DNA of 64,000 nucleotides, from positions 1-64,000 of the forward strand of contig DGQE01000039.1 of NCBI GenBank assembly GCA_002389645.1, written 5' to 3'. The notes under the pieces were generated by a model that did no database searches, was not told where the DNA came from, and was given only the letters and a program-made list of their open reading frames with translations. Of the stretch, positions 44,543 through 53,410 are shown in pieces. Each line of letters begins with the position of its first letter. The first letter of the stretch is position 1. Position numbers and translations under genes: made by a program. The DNA comes from Flavobacteriales bacterium UBA4422. Its GTDB lineage: Bacteria > Bacteroidota > Bacteroidia > Flavobacteriales_G > Salibacteraceae.

Positions 44543-45541
44543 TTAACGGCTTTTGAAGAATGTTATTCCCTTGGTTAACTTATCGAAAATGGCATATTGA
44601 CCAACAACAACTTCTCCTGAATCAATCCATAAATAAAGGCGGTCTAAGTCATATTCAATCTCATTACCAATAGGGTCATAACCATCTCTGATTGGTTTTT
44701 TAAAAGCCGTTACATTTTTAGATATCCCTTTATTGTTAACAACGGTAACGGAAAAGATTGGGGAGCTCTGTTTTACACTGTCTATGAAATCTGCCGATTT
44801 GGTCTCTTCATAACTTTCATAATGCACTTGCTTATAATTGGCTAAGTAGGCACTTAGCATAAATGAATCAATAGCTAAAGCTGGTTGTAAATCTTTTCCG
44901 GTTGAAACAGCAAAGCGCTGATTTCCCTCTGCATCAATCCTGAAGTTCTTTTCTTCTTCTCCATTGTACTCTACCAAAACACTCTCAATTTGAGAAGGTC
45001 TGTATTCAAAAATGCCCCGGTGTCGCCACTTCAGTTGATTGGTGAAAAACCGTGGGGTTAGAAACCCATGAAATCCTTCAATATGCATAAGAAACGGTCG
45101 TTGCGACCCTTTCATGAGCATATAAGTGCCACTGTGATCTTTGTCTGCGCCACCAACGTAAAAAGATTTTATCAAGCTATTATTATCGTATAGTTCAACC
45201 ATGCAGTGGTTGGAAATTATGGTTTTTAGTATCGTGTTCATCTGTACTTGGCTAACAGGAGCCTTCACCGATACTTTATTTATAGTGGTTAACAGAATCT
45301 GCACAGCATCTGGGCGCGCTTTATATTGATTGTCTAAAATCCATCCTTCATCAGAGCGCTGAAGGTCTATTACCTCGCCAGACTCATCCTTTAAAACGAT
45401 GTGATCAATGGCAGCTGTATCTTGCACAGCGAAGTCAGATAGCTCTCCACTCATGGTATTAGTGGTGTCTTTCTTTGTAGCCCAAACCGCCATTATGGTA
45501 AGCGCGATGAGAAGGATTATTCCTACTGCTAGCTTTTTCAT
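44543..45541 (-). CDS. DUF4340-like protein next to gldG
   Basis: The protein has 332 residues from the ATG at 45541 (an upstream in-frame ATG at 45598 would overlap gldG). A membrane anchor (KLAVGIILLIALTIMAVWAT) is followed by an extracytoplasmic beta-rich region with repeated segments such as IDHIVLKDESGEVIDLQRSD and DGWILDN-type sequences, as in DUF4340. DUF4340 proteins commonly follow GldG-like ABC components, which suggests they form part of that complex; this is inference from context. It follows gldG after 10 bp. Confidence 0.78.
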   Translation of the reverse strand: MKKLAVGIILLIALTIMAVWATKKDTTNTMSGELSDFAVQDTAAIDHIVLKDESGEVIDLQRSDEGWILDNQYKARPDAVQILLTTINKVSVKAPVSQVQMNTILKTIISNHCMVELYDNNSLIKSFYVGGADKDHSGTYMLMKGSQRPFLMHIEGFHGFLTPRFFTNQLKWRHRGIFEYRPSQIESVLVEYNGEEEKNFRIDAEGNQRFAVSTGKDLQPALAIDSFMLSAYLANYKQVHYESYEETKSADFIDSVKQSSPIFSVTVVNNKGISKNVTAFKKPIRDGYDPIGNEIEYDLDRLYLWIDSGEVVVGQYAIFDKLTKGITFFKSR

Positions 45542-45551
45542 TTTGTCATTT

Positions 45552-47264
45552 TTATCTAACGTAAATTCTTTTTCGCAAATACATTCTAACTGCCCCAAAA
45601 AGTAAAATTATTGCAATAGGAAATGCAGCATTTAACCCTTGCCAGTAAAATCGCTCCGAATCTATCTTGGCTTGGTCTAGTAGTCTTATCTTAAATTCTT
45701 TGGAGCGAATATTTAGTAACCCGCTGTCGTCCAGTAGATAGTTCATTGCATTCATCAAAAACTCTTTATTACCATATACTTCTTCGGTATATTTATAGAA
45801 GCCTAGTGCGTAATAAACTTCTTCCTTTCTATTGACCTCGTTTGAAATGATGTTACCATCACTCAAAACGATCATTTTTGATTGTTCGCTTTCTTCTTTA
45901 AAAGAGATGCCGTCATCATCCAGAATTTTTTTGGGAAGTCTGTTTTTAAAAACAGAAGTAAACGTGCCTTCGAGCAGCATTCCAGCATGGTGAGGACCGG
46001 AGTTGTACATTTCGTAGCGTGGCTTCTCGCGCAGAATGTTGAAGCTTATTCTGGCTGGTGCATTAACAACACGAGATATTTCACTTGAACTGAGCAGAGG
46101 TGTTGCTTTAACTCCTTCAATATCTAGCGCCTCTAATGAACTAGTAAATTCACCTTTTATTCGCTCTAAGTTATTTGAAATGGGGCTGTTCGGATTGCCA
46201 ATCAGCAATGGCATGTAATACCAAGGAAACATTTCATAGTTCGGCTGATTTCCAACCATACCAGTTACAATTGGAATTGGCAATGCCTCCAAATCCATGA
46301 TTAAATCGTTATTCAATCGAATACCGTATTTAAATAGTTGATCGGTCAAGTTATGCTCCAGAACAAGGCCCATCGTGAATTGACTTTGCTTTAGGCTATC
46401 CATGCGTGCAAATACAGGATCGATACACCAAAGAACTTTTCCACCATGCATAATATACTGGTCAATGATGAATTTGTCCTTTTCACTGTAAGCGCTGTCT
46501 GGTCTTGCTATTATGATGGCATCTAAACCATCCAAAGCGCCAATTTTTTCATCAATAGTAATACGTTCAACTGAGTAGAATTCAGACAAAGCTTTTTCAG
46601 CATCAGCAGTAGCTAGTTTATCCAATTCACCATGCCCTTCAATGAAGGCCACGCGCTTCATTTCTTGATTAGAAAGCTTTTTTAAAGCACTCATAAACTC
46701 GTACTCTAATTGCTGAACAGAAGACGCAATCATTTCTTGCTGTGAGGTTCCTTTTTGACCCTTCAACAGTTGAATGGGAGTTTCCTTTCCATTGAATGTC
46801 AGCACTGCGCCAGGGAAAATGATTTGTTCTGACATTTTATCGCCTGTGCGCATGCGGATATTTGTATACTGAAGCCCTTGACGGGTTAATTCCTGATAAA
46901 CTTCAACGCGTTCCTCTTCATTTGGACTGGCCGAAGGGTTTATGAACTCATATTCAAGGTTAACTCCAGCGTAAGCCCTTAATTCATCTAACGTTTCTTT
47001 GGTTGCATCTCTCAATTCACGAAACTCTGTGGGTAGGTTTCCTTCCAAGTAAACACGAACGAAAACAATATCTTCTAAATTCTCAAGATTCTTTATCGTA
47101 GCACCAGAAAGAGTGTAGCGCTTTTCTGCAGTAAGATCGATTCTCTCAAAGAAAAATGACCCTACATAGTTCAGTAGGATTATCCCAACTAAAGCAACTA
47201 TTAACGTGCCAATGTCAATCCACTTTTTTCCTTTAATTGATTTATTTACTGACGTTTCTACCAT
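45552..47264 (-). CDS. gldG: Gliding-associated ABC transporter substrate-binding protein GldG
   Basis: The protein has 570 residues. An N-terminal helix (WIDIGTLIVALVGIILLNYV) is followed by the large ABC_transp_aux/GldG ectodomain: FFERIDLTAEKRYTLSGATI, VRVYLEGNLPTEFRELRDAT, RVAFIEGHGELDKLATADAE and MHGGKVLWCIDPVFARMDSL. A C-terminal helix (AFPIAIILLFGAVRMYLRKR) anchors the other end. With GldA (not in this window) and GldF it makes an ABC complex needed for gliding in Flavobacterium johnsoniae. It overlaps gldF by 7 bp. Confidence 0.94.
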   Translation of the reverse strand: MVETSVNKSIKGKKWIDIGTLIVALVGIILLNYVGSFFFERIDLTAEKRYTLSGATIKNLENLEDIVFVRVYLEGNLPTEFRELRDATKETLDELRAYAGVNLEYEFINPSASPNEEERVEVYQELTRQGLQYTNIRMRTGDKMSEQIIFPGAVLTFNGKETPIQLLKGQKGTSQQEMIASSVQQLEYEFMSALKKLSNQEMKRVAFIEGHGELDKLATADAEKALSEFYSVERITIDEKIGALDGLDAIIIARPDSAYSEKDKFIIDQYIMHGGKVLWCIDPVFARMDSLKQSQFTMGLVLEHNLTDQLFKYGIRLNNDLIMDLEALPIPIVTGMVGNQPNYEMFPWYYMPLLIGNPNSPISNNLERIKGEFTSSLEALDIEGVKATPLLSSSEISRVVNAPARISFNILREKPRYEMYNSGPHHAGMLLEGTFTSVFKNRLPKKILDDDGISFKEESEQSKMIVLSDGNIISNEVNRKEEVYYALGFYKYTEEVYGNKEFLMNAMNYLLDDSGLLNIRSKEFKIRLLDQAKIDSERFYWQGLNAAFPIAIILLFGAVRMYLRKRIYVR

Positions 47265-47989
47265 TTTCTGCTTTCTAATCGAGTTTTACTAAAAAGGAGA
47301 AATACGCCAATTAGGCTAAAGAAATACAAAAGGTCTCGGGTATCAACTACACCACGACTCATCGAGATGTAATGCTCATTGATTCCAAGGTTGATGAAAA
47401 TTTGTTCTGCGGCACCCATCGGGATAAAGCCACTCACTGAGTCAAAACCTATAAACATGAAGAAGCTTAAGAATACGGCAACAATGAATGATACGATTTG
47501 ATTGTTAGTGGTAGATGAAGCAAAAAGTCCAATCGCTACATACGCGCCAGATAGAAAGATCAATCCGATATACGATCCAGCTATGCCTCCTATGTCTAGG
47601 TTTCCTTCTGGACTTCCCAGCTTGTAAACAGAGTAGAAGTAGATAAGCGTTGGAATGATGGCAATAACAGTGAGTATCCAACCAGCTAAAAATTTAGCAC
47701 CTATGATTTGCCAATCGGTAAGTGGTTTTGTCATTAACATTTCCATTGTTCCAGTGCGGTATTCTTCCGCAAACAGTCGCATGGTAACGGCAGGACACAG
47801 AAAAAGAAAAACCCAAGGACCTAGTGTGAATAGAGCATCTAGATTGGCATAGCCACTATTGAGCACGTTAATGTCAATTGGAAAGACCCACATGAATAGA
47901 CCTACTGCGGTTAAGAAAACAGCAATGACTAAGTAGCCTATCAATGACGATAAAAAATCACTTATTTCTTTTCTTAATAGACTGAGCAC
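47258..47989 (-). CDS. gldF: Gliding-associated ABC transporter permease GldF
   Basis: The protein has 243 residues, ABC-2 type permease with six membrane segments. The start MLSLLRKEISDFLSSLIGYL matches GldF; the cytoplasmic motif RLFAEEYRTGTMEMLMTKPL is the usual E-x-x-x-G-T signature of ABC-2 permeases. GTG start at 47989. Partner of GldG, cotranscribed. The matching ATPase GldA is encoded elsewhere, as in other Flavobacteriales. Confidence 0.94.
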   Translation of the reverse strand: MLSLLRKEISDFLSSLIGYLVIAVFLTAVGLFMWVFPIDINVLNSGYANLDALFTLGPWVFLFLCPAVTMRLFAEEYRTGTMEMLMTKPLTDWQIIGAKFLAGWILTVIAIIPTLIYFYSVYKLGSPEGNLDIGGIAGSYIGLIFLSGAYVAIGLFASSTTNNQIVSFIVAVFLSFFMFIGFDSVSGFIPMGAAEQIFINLGINEHYISMSRGVVDTRDLLYFFSLIGVFLLFSKTRLESRKW

Positions 47990-48018
47990 TTATAATGATT
48001 GATTTTTCAAGAGAGGGT

Positions 48019-48026
48019 CAAATATA
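48019..48026 (-). promoter_or_regulatory. -7 element for gldF-gldG-DUF4340
   Basis: TATATTTG on the minus strand matches TAnnTTTG exactly and ends 29 nt before the gldF GTG. The rest of the 170-bp gap to lysC shows no riboswitch-like structure. Confidence 0.5.
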
Positions 48027-48160
48027 AGAGCCTTACCATCTATATAAAGTGAAAATGAGTTATTGGTTTTGAACCATTCATTGTGATTAGCATATAATAT
48101 GCTTTAAGTGAGATATTCTGGGTTTTCGAACCTACATTCGCCGACTTATTTTTTCTGAGA

Positions 48161-49483
48161 ATGATCATTCAAAAATTTGGTGGGACATCAGTAGGTAGTG
48201 CAGAGCGTATAAAGCATGTAGCGCAACTGATTCAAGATGGCAATAAGAAGGTTGTTGTGTTATCCGCAGTTTCGGGTACAACCAACAAATTGGTTGAGAT
48301 AGTCAATGCATTGTATCGCAATGAAAAAGCTTCCGTGAATGAGCGTATAGCGCAGATTGAGGCTGAGTATGTTGACTTGGTTGAAATTCTGTTTGATTCA
48401 CAAGAGTCAAAGGCGAAGGTTAAATCATTGCTCGAATCGCATTGGAACCATATTCGCTCGTTTACATTAGATATGTTTACTCGTTTTGAAGAACGTTCTA
48501 TTCTAGCTCAAGGTGAGCTCATTTCTGCAATGCTTATGCAGATGCATTTAGAAGAATTAGGTGTCAATGCTCAGCTCATTCCAGCTCTCGATTTTATGCG
48601 TGTTGATCAGCAAGGTGAACCAGACATGTGGTATACAAAGAGTAACCTGAATAGAATTATAGACGCAGAGGCATCATGTGATTTATTCATCACACAAGGG
48701 TTTATCTGTAGAAATCACTTTGGCGAAATTGATAACTTGAAGAGAGGAGGAAGCGACTATACGGCTAGTATTATTGGCGCTGCTATTGGAGCAGAGGAAG
48801 TGCAGATTTGGACTGATATTGATGGTATGCATAATAATGACCCCCGTGTAGTTAAGAATACGCGACCCATAGCCATGCTAACATTTGATGAAGCTGCAGA
48901 GTTGGCTTATTTTGGGGCTAAAATTTTGCATCCGACCAGTATTGTTCCTGCCCGTAACTCAGGAGTGCCGGTAGTGCTGAAGAATACCATGGCCCCTGAA
49001 AAATTAGGGACTGTCATTTCAAATGAGCCTTCTGGAAATCATATAAAGGCATTAGCTGCAAAAGATGGCATTACGGCCATTAAAATTAAAAGTGACCGCA
49101 TGTTGTTGGCCTATGGTTTTCTGCGTCAAATTTTTGAAGTGTTTGAGCGACACAAAATATCGATTGACATGATCACTACCAGTGAGGTGGCAGTGAGCTT
49201 AACCATAGATGATGATAGAGATATTTCTGAGCTTGTAGAAGAATTAGGCCTATATGGAAAGGTTGAAGTAGATACGAATCAAACCATTGTTTGTATTGTC
49301 GGTCACATGCTGCAATCTGAATCGGGCCATGCAGCTAAAATCTTCAATTCACTCAAAGACATCACTCTTCGCATGATTTCTTATGGGGGCAGCAAAAACA
49401 ACGTTTCTATATTGATTGATACAGAATATAAAACTCAAGCCTTAAAAGCGCTCAATCAGGGACTATTTGATCTAGGAGAATGA
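48161..49483 (+). CDS. lysC: Aspartate kinase (monofunctional)
   Basis: First step of the aspartate pathway, phosphorylating aspartate for lysine, diaminopimelate, threonine and methionine. The protein has 440 residues. Kinase motifs: IIQKFGGTSVGSAE at 2-15, FITQGFICRNHFGEIDNLKR then GGSDYTASIIGAAI. The C-terminal third has two ACT domains (FEVFERHKISIDMITTSEVA; TLRMISYGGSKNNVSILID), the usual site of allosteric inhibition. It overlaps lysA by 4 bp. Confidence 0.95.
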   Translation: MIIQKFGGTSVGSAERIKHVAQLIQDGNKKVVVLSAVSGTTNKLVEIVNALYRNEKASVNERIAQIEAEYVDLVEILFDSQESKAKVKSLLESHWNHIRSFTLDMFTRFEERSILAQGELISAMLMQMHLEELGVNAQLIPALDFMRVDQQGEPDMWYTKSNLNRIIDAEASCDLFITQGFICRNHFGEIDNLKRGGSDYTASIIGAAIGAEEVQIWTDIDGMHNNDPRVVKNTRPIAMLTFDEAAELAYFGAKILHPTSIVPARNSGVPVVLKNTMAPEKLGTVISNEPSGNHIKALAAKDGITAIKIKSDRMLLAYGFLRQIFEVFERHKISIDMITTSEVAVSLTIDDDRDISELVEELGLYGKVEVDTNQTIVCIVGHMLQSESGHAAKIFNSLKDITLRMISYGGSKNNVSILIDTEYKTQALKALNQGLFDLGE

Positions 49484-50640
49484 TAAGAGAGGAGAATATA
49501 GCATCGTTTAGAGGTCGACCAACACCTTTTTACTTTTATGATCTTCAGGCGCTATCGAATACTATTGACTGCGCTAAAAGTGCGGCTGATAAATACGGGT
49601 TTCACATACATTATGCATTAAAGGCTAATACTAACACGCCCATACTTAACCTGATCAAGGAAAAAGGATTGGGTGCTGATTGTGCAAGCGGTGGAGAGTT
49701 GCAAAAAGCGTTAGAAATAGGCTTTCAACCAGATCATATCGCCTTTGCAGGCGTGGGTAAAACAGATGATGAAATAAAACTGGCAATTGAAAACAACATT
49801 TTTACCCTCAATGTGGATTCAATTGAAGAATTGAGGGTAATCGATGATATTTCTTCATCGATGAACAGCAAGGCCAGAATTGCACTGAGATTAAATCCAG
49901 ATGTTGATGCACAAACGCATCATCATATTACCACAGGTTTAGAGGAAAATAAATTTGGCATAAGTGGATGGCAGGTAGACGAGGTAATTGAAGTGATCCG
50001 AGGTTCTGATAATCTGTTGCTTGAAGGATTGCATTTTCATATTGGTTCACAAATTTCAAACCTAGAACCGTTTAGAAACTTGTGTGGAAGGATAAATGCT
50101 ATTCAAACTCGTTTTGAGGAAAAAGGAATAAAGCTAAAGCATATCAATGCCGGTGGAGGGTTAGGAATAGACTATCAAAGCCCTGATAATCCCTTGAATC
50201 CTGATTTTGAGCGCTTCTTTAAAGTATTTGATTCTCTCATCGATTTAAGACCAGGTCAGCAGCTTCATTTCGAATTGGGGCGTTCGCTGGTAGCTAATTG
50301 TGGAGATTTAATTTCACGCGTACTATATGTCAAGAAAGGATTAAAGACCAACTTCTTAATTCTTGACGCTGGAATGACCGAATTGATTCGCCCAGCATTG
50401 CACCAATCGGTTCATGACATTGAGAATTTATCTTCAAGAAACGAAAATAAATGCATGGTGTATGATGTTGTTGGTCCGGTGTGTGAAAGCAGTGACTGTT
50501 TTGGTAAGGCCATTGAACTTAAAGAAAGTAATCGAGGCGATATTATAGCAATTCGCTCTGCTGGCGCCTATGGGGAAACAATGGCGTCACATTATAATCT
50601 CAGAGAGTTACAGGAGACCGTGTATCATTTTGTAGTGTAA
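49480..50640 (+). CDS. lysA: Diaminopimelate decarboxylase
   Basis: PLP enzyme that decarboxylates meso-diaminopimelate to lysine. The protein has 386 residues, fold type III. PLP lysine is K48 in HIHYALKANTN; other motifs are GADCASGGELQKAL, LEGLHFHIGSQISNL, INAGGGLGIDYQ, and the active-site cysteine motif GPVCESSDCFG near 340, then AGAYGETMASHYN. Coupled to lysC through an ATGA overlap, so lysine output and entry to the pathway are co-expressed. Confidence 0.95.
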   Translation: MIREENIASFRGRPTPFYFYDLQALSNTIDCAKSAADKYGFHIHYALKANTNTPILNLIKEKGLGADCASGGELQKALEIGFQPDHIAFAGVGKTDDEIKLAIENNIFTLNVDSIEELRVIDDISSSMNSKARIALRLNPDVDAQTHHHITTGLEENKFGISGWQVDEVIEVIRGSDNLLLEGLHFHIGSQISNLEPFRNLCGRINAIQTRFEEKGIKLKHINAGGGLGIDYQSPDNPLNPDFERFFKVFDSLIDLRPGQQLHFELGRSLVANCGDLISRVLYVKKGLKTNFLILDAGMTELIRPALHQSVHDIENLSSRNENKCMVYDVVGPVCESSDCFGKAIELKESNRGDIIAIRSAGAYGETMASHYNLRELQETVYHFVV

Positions 50641-50664
50641 AGCGGATTTTTTGCAAGAAATGTG

Positions 50665-50692
50665 TTGTAAGTGTCTAGATCTCTTATATTTG
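50665..50692 (+). promoter_or_regulatory. Promoter of the RRM protein gene
   Basis: TTG (50665-50667), 17 nt, TATATTTG (50685-50692; exact TAnnTTTG). The AT-rich leader to the GTG at 50733 is about 35 nt. Confidence 0.5.
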
Positions 50693-50732
50693 AACTTTAA
50701 TTTTTTTTATACTTACTTAATTTCTATTTCCC

Positions 50733-50975
50733 GTGAATATTTTTGTTGGCAACCTGAACTACAGGTTGGATGTTGAGGCCTTAGAGCAAGCATTTGCTCA
50801 ATATGGTCAAGTTGATTCTGCTAAGATCATTACTGATAGAGAAACTGGTCGTGCTAAAGGATTCGGTTTTATTGAAATGTCTAATGATGATGAAGCTAGA
50901 GCTGCTATTGAAGGCCTTAATGGCGCTGAGTTAATGGATCGCGCAATCGTTGTTAACGAAGCCCGCCCTAGATAA
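50733..50975 (+). CDS. RRM-domain RNA-binding protein
   Basis: The protein has 80 residues, a single RNA recognition motif. RNP2 is NIFVGNLNYR and RNP1 is RAKGFGFIEM, with both aromatic residues for RNA stacking present. The GTG start gives the normal N-terminus of the family. Small RRM proteins of this kind in Bacteroidota and Cyanobacteria bind RNA and are often cold-responsive; regulation here is not shown. It has its own promoter and terminator. Confidence 0.92.
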   Translation: MNIFVGNLNYRLDVEALEQAFAQYGQVDSAKIITDRETGRAKGFGFIEMSNDDEARAAIEGLNGAELMDRAIVVNEARPR

Positions 50976-51003
50976 TTCTAAAACATTAGTTAGAACTAAA
51001 ACG

Positions 51004-51035
51004 AAATCCCAGTCACTTGTGGCTGGGATTTTTTT
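51004..51035 (+). terminator. Terminator after the RRM gene
   Basis: AAATCCCAG (51004-51012) pairs perfectly with CTGGGATTT (51023-51031), loop 10 nt, followed by T residues. Confidence 0.88.
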
Positions 51036-51070
51036 ATTTTCAATGTTTTGAAATCATTGATAATTATCTA

Positions 51071-51598
51071 ATGCCTGATTTAAGTTTTCGTCCTCGGTTT
51101 AAATTTCATTCAGAACTGTCACTTGAAGAATTGTCTGAGCGGTTAATGAAATATGCCAAGACGGCTCCATTAGACAATATTAGAATGAAAAAAGTGAGAG
51201 ACCATTTCACTTTAGAAATCACAGAGAAGTATAAGCACTTCTGGTCGCCACATATGGATGTAAATATGGAGCATGATCAAGAGGAAGGGAAAGCGTTAGT
51301 AAGGTGCATGATCGGTCCAACCCCAGCGGTTTGGACGATGTTTATGTTCTTTTATGGCTTCTTTGGGTTTCTTGCATTTGTTGGGCTTACACTGGGCCTT
51401 TCCCAGTGGACACTGAAAAAGGATATGTAGGGGTGGTGGCTTTTACCAGTGGCGTTGATCGGCATGTTACTGATGTATTTTATCTCTTATGAAGGTAAAA
51501 AGCTTTCACGCGATGAAATGATTGCACTGGAAGGTTATGTAGATAGTGCCCTAGACTGCGACTGTTTTAAGTTGGCAGAAGATCAAGGACATGTCTAA
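51071..51598 (+). pseudogene. Two-helix membrane protein gene with an in-frame amber stop
   Basis: From ATG 51071 the frame codes a soluble N-terminal region (LSFRPRFKFHSELSLEELSE, RLMKYAKTAPLDNIRMKKV) and a first membrane helix (FFYGFFGFLAFVGLTLG), then ends at TAG 51428-51430. The same frame continues without another stop: GWWLLPVALIGMLLMYFISY, EGKKLSRDEMIALEGYVDSA, to TAA 51596-51598. The second piece is plainly the second helix and a cytoplasmic tail, so the intact protein would have 175 codons. One change from TGG (Trp) would create this TAG, in a context already rich in Trp. I do not know the family. Neighbours show no sign of amber reassignment. Confidence 0.7.
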
Positions 51599-51630
51599 AC
51601 AAACTGATCCATAATTAGGTTTTAAGTATT

Positions 51631-52728
51631 ATGAAAGGTTTCAGTTTTACTCAATTTACCGAAGACGATAGCAAAGGTCCATTTGAAAAGTTGCTTGATA
51701 TCTTCATGGAGTTACTTGCGCACACTAGCGGTGATGCTGATGAAGCTATTGATTGGTTGAGAGAATTAGATAAAGAATACAATCTTACCGATGATTTTTA
51801 CACTATAGATGATTTCATTGAAGAGTTGAAAAGAAAAGGGTTTGTTTCAAAAGATCAAGATGGACAAGGAATGACCATTACTTCCAAATCTGAACAGGTG
51901 ATTCGTAAACGCTCATTGGATCAGGTGTTTGGTAAAATGAAGAAGAGTAAATCGGGAGGTCATAAAACTAATAAACTGGGTCGTGGAGATGAGGTGATTC
52001 CCGAAACACGCCCATTCCAATTTGGAGATCAAACCGATCGCATAGCGCTTACCGAAAGTATTCGTAAAGCGCAAATTAACCGTGGTATAGAAGACTTCAC
52101 CTTGCGGGAAGAAGACCTAGTAATACAGGAAACAGAGCATAAATCATTGACTTCAACAGTGCTGATGATTGACCTTAGTCATTCCATGATTTTGTATGGT
52201 GAAGATCGCATTACTCCGGCCAAAAAAGTAGCGATGGCGCTGGCTGAGTTGATAACAACACGATATCCAAAGGACACGCTAGATATTATTGCCTTTGGAA
52301 ATGATGCTTGGACGGTGAGCATCAAAGACCTGCCGTACCTGCAAGTAGGACCTTATCATACAAATACGGTTGCTGGACTTGAATTGGCGCTGGATATTTT
52401 AAAGAAAAAGAAAAATCCTAACCGTCAAATCTTCATGATTACAGATGGAAAGCCATCATGCCTGAAAGAGCGGGATGGTAGCTATTACAAGAATAGCTTT
52501 GGACTGGATCCCCGCATTGTGAATAAAACGTTGAATCTAGCCGGTGCAGCACGTAAGTCTAAAATTCCAATTACTACATTCATGATTGCACGTGACCCAT
52601 ACTTACAAGAGTTTGTGCAGCAGTTTACAGAAGCCAATAAAGGCAAGGCTTTCTATACCAGTTTGAAAGGATTGGGAGATTTTGTGTTTGAAGATTACGA
52701 ATCAAACAGAAGAAAAAACGTCAGATAA
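51631..52728 (+). CDS. VWA-domain protein (partner of AAA+ ATPase)
   Basis: The protein has 365 residues. The N-terminal 130 residues are charged and helical (LLDIFMELLAHTSGDADEAI). The C-terminal von Willebrand A domain has a complete metal-ion adhesion site: DLSHS in TSTVLMIDLSHSMILYG, a conserved Thr in YHTNTVAGL, and Asp in MITDGKPS. No signal peptide, so it is intracellular. VWA proteins of this form pair with MoxR/ChlI-type ATPases to remodel or metallate target proteins. The likely ATPase partner is at 54182-55630, the same strand, with two inverted genes in between. Confidence 0.82.
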   Translation: MKGFSFTQFTEDDSKGPFEKLLDIFMELLAHTSGDADEAIDWLRELDKEYNLTDDFYTIDDFIEELKRKGFVSKDQDGQGMTITSKSEQVIRKRSLDQVFGKMKKSKSGGHKTNKLGRGDEVIPETRPFQFGDQTDRIALTESIRKAQINRGIEDFTLREEDLVIQETEHKSLTSTVLMIDLSHSMILYGEDRITPAKKVAMALAELITTRYPKDTLDIIAFGNDAWTVSIKDLPYLQVGPYHTNTVAGLELALDILKKKKNPNRQIFMITDGKPSCLKERDGSYYKNSFGLDPRIVNKTLNLAGAARKSKIPITTFMIARDPYLQEFVQQFTEANKGKAFYTSLKGLGDFVFEDYESNRRKNVR

Positions 52729-52733
52729 ATCAC

Positions 52734-53372
52734 TTATTCAGCAATCAACTCTAATCCTAGTAGTTCGTCAATTGAACTTGCTGTAATGGTATAAAATCCT
52801 GGCGGAACAAGTGGAGTAGCTTTTACTGAAAGTTTGTTACCCTTGACGAAAAGCATTTCATGAATGTAGTATTCAACACCTTGAGTATCTCTTGCTACCA
52901 TGAGAACCTTCTCCTGATTGAATTTTGAAAGATTGACTTTTGATGTTCCAGGATCATTGGGGTTCTTCGCGACAATCACTTCACCTTTTCTCAATCGATC
53001 CATTCCAAAAAATATTGGAGCTATTTCTGAGTAGGCATAATCACCATTAGAAAATTCTTGTTTAATTCTGTAATACGACCATCTTGGCATTGGTTCATTA
53101 TCTACTTCAAAGAATTCCATGGCAGACGGATTAACACCTTCATCACCAATCTTTTTGAGAATTTCGAAGTTTCTGCGGTCACGACTTCGTTCAATAGCAA
53201 AGTCAATAATGTCTTTTCTTGACTTCGTCTTCCAAGTAATCTTAACATGATCACCTTTGCTATATACCGTAAACTCGGATAGCTTGGAAGGTTTTAAGCC
53301 CCTGTAATCGACACCTGCAGCTAAGCTGATGAAAGAAAGGACACAAAAAAAGATTAAGCTCTTAATTCTCAT
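52734..53372 (-). CDS. Short secreted protein: FnIII-like plus T9SS-CTD-like region (paralogue A)
   Basis: The protein has 212 residues with signal MRIKSLIFFCVLSFISLAAG. A fibronectin-III-like domain follows (VKITWKTKSRKDIIDFAIER, then FFEVDNEPMPRWSYYRIKQE). This WSYYRI pattern is the YYRLKQ segment often found just before T9SS sorting domains. The remaining 80 residues (KNPNDPGTSKVNLSKF, VLMVARDTQGVEYY, PPGFYTITASS) follow the layout of a type A sorting domain but are diverged. So the protein looks like a sorting domain with almost no passenger. It is about equally long and co-oriented with paralogue B. Confidence 0.6.
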   Translation of the reverse strand: MRIKSLIFFCVLSFISLAAGVDYRGLKPSKLSEFTVYSKGDHVKITWKTKSRKDIIDFAIERSRDRRNFEILKKIGDEGVNPSAMEFFEVDNEPMPRWSYYRIKQEFSNGDYAYSEIAPIFFGMDRLRKGEVIVAKNPNDPGTSKVNLSKFNQEKVLMVARDTQGVEYYIHEMLFVKGNKLSVKATPLVPPGFYTITASSIDELLGLELIAE

Positions 53373-53410
53373 TTACGTATTTCGAGATACAATTAGGCGA
53401 TAGTTTACGA

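Noticed and set aside
47990..48160. Lysine riboswitch ahead of lysC
   Set aside because: The 170-bp gap shows no multi-helix structure and already holds the gldF promoter element.
51428..51430. Amber codon read as pyrrolysine
   Set aside because: No pyl genes are seen and other genes here (for example the penicillin acylase gene) end in TAG.
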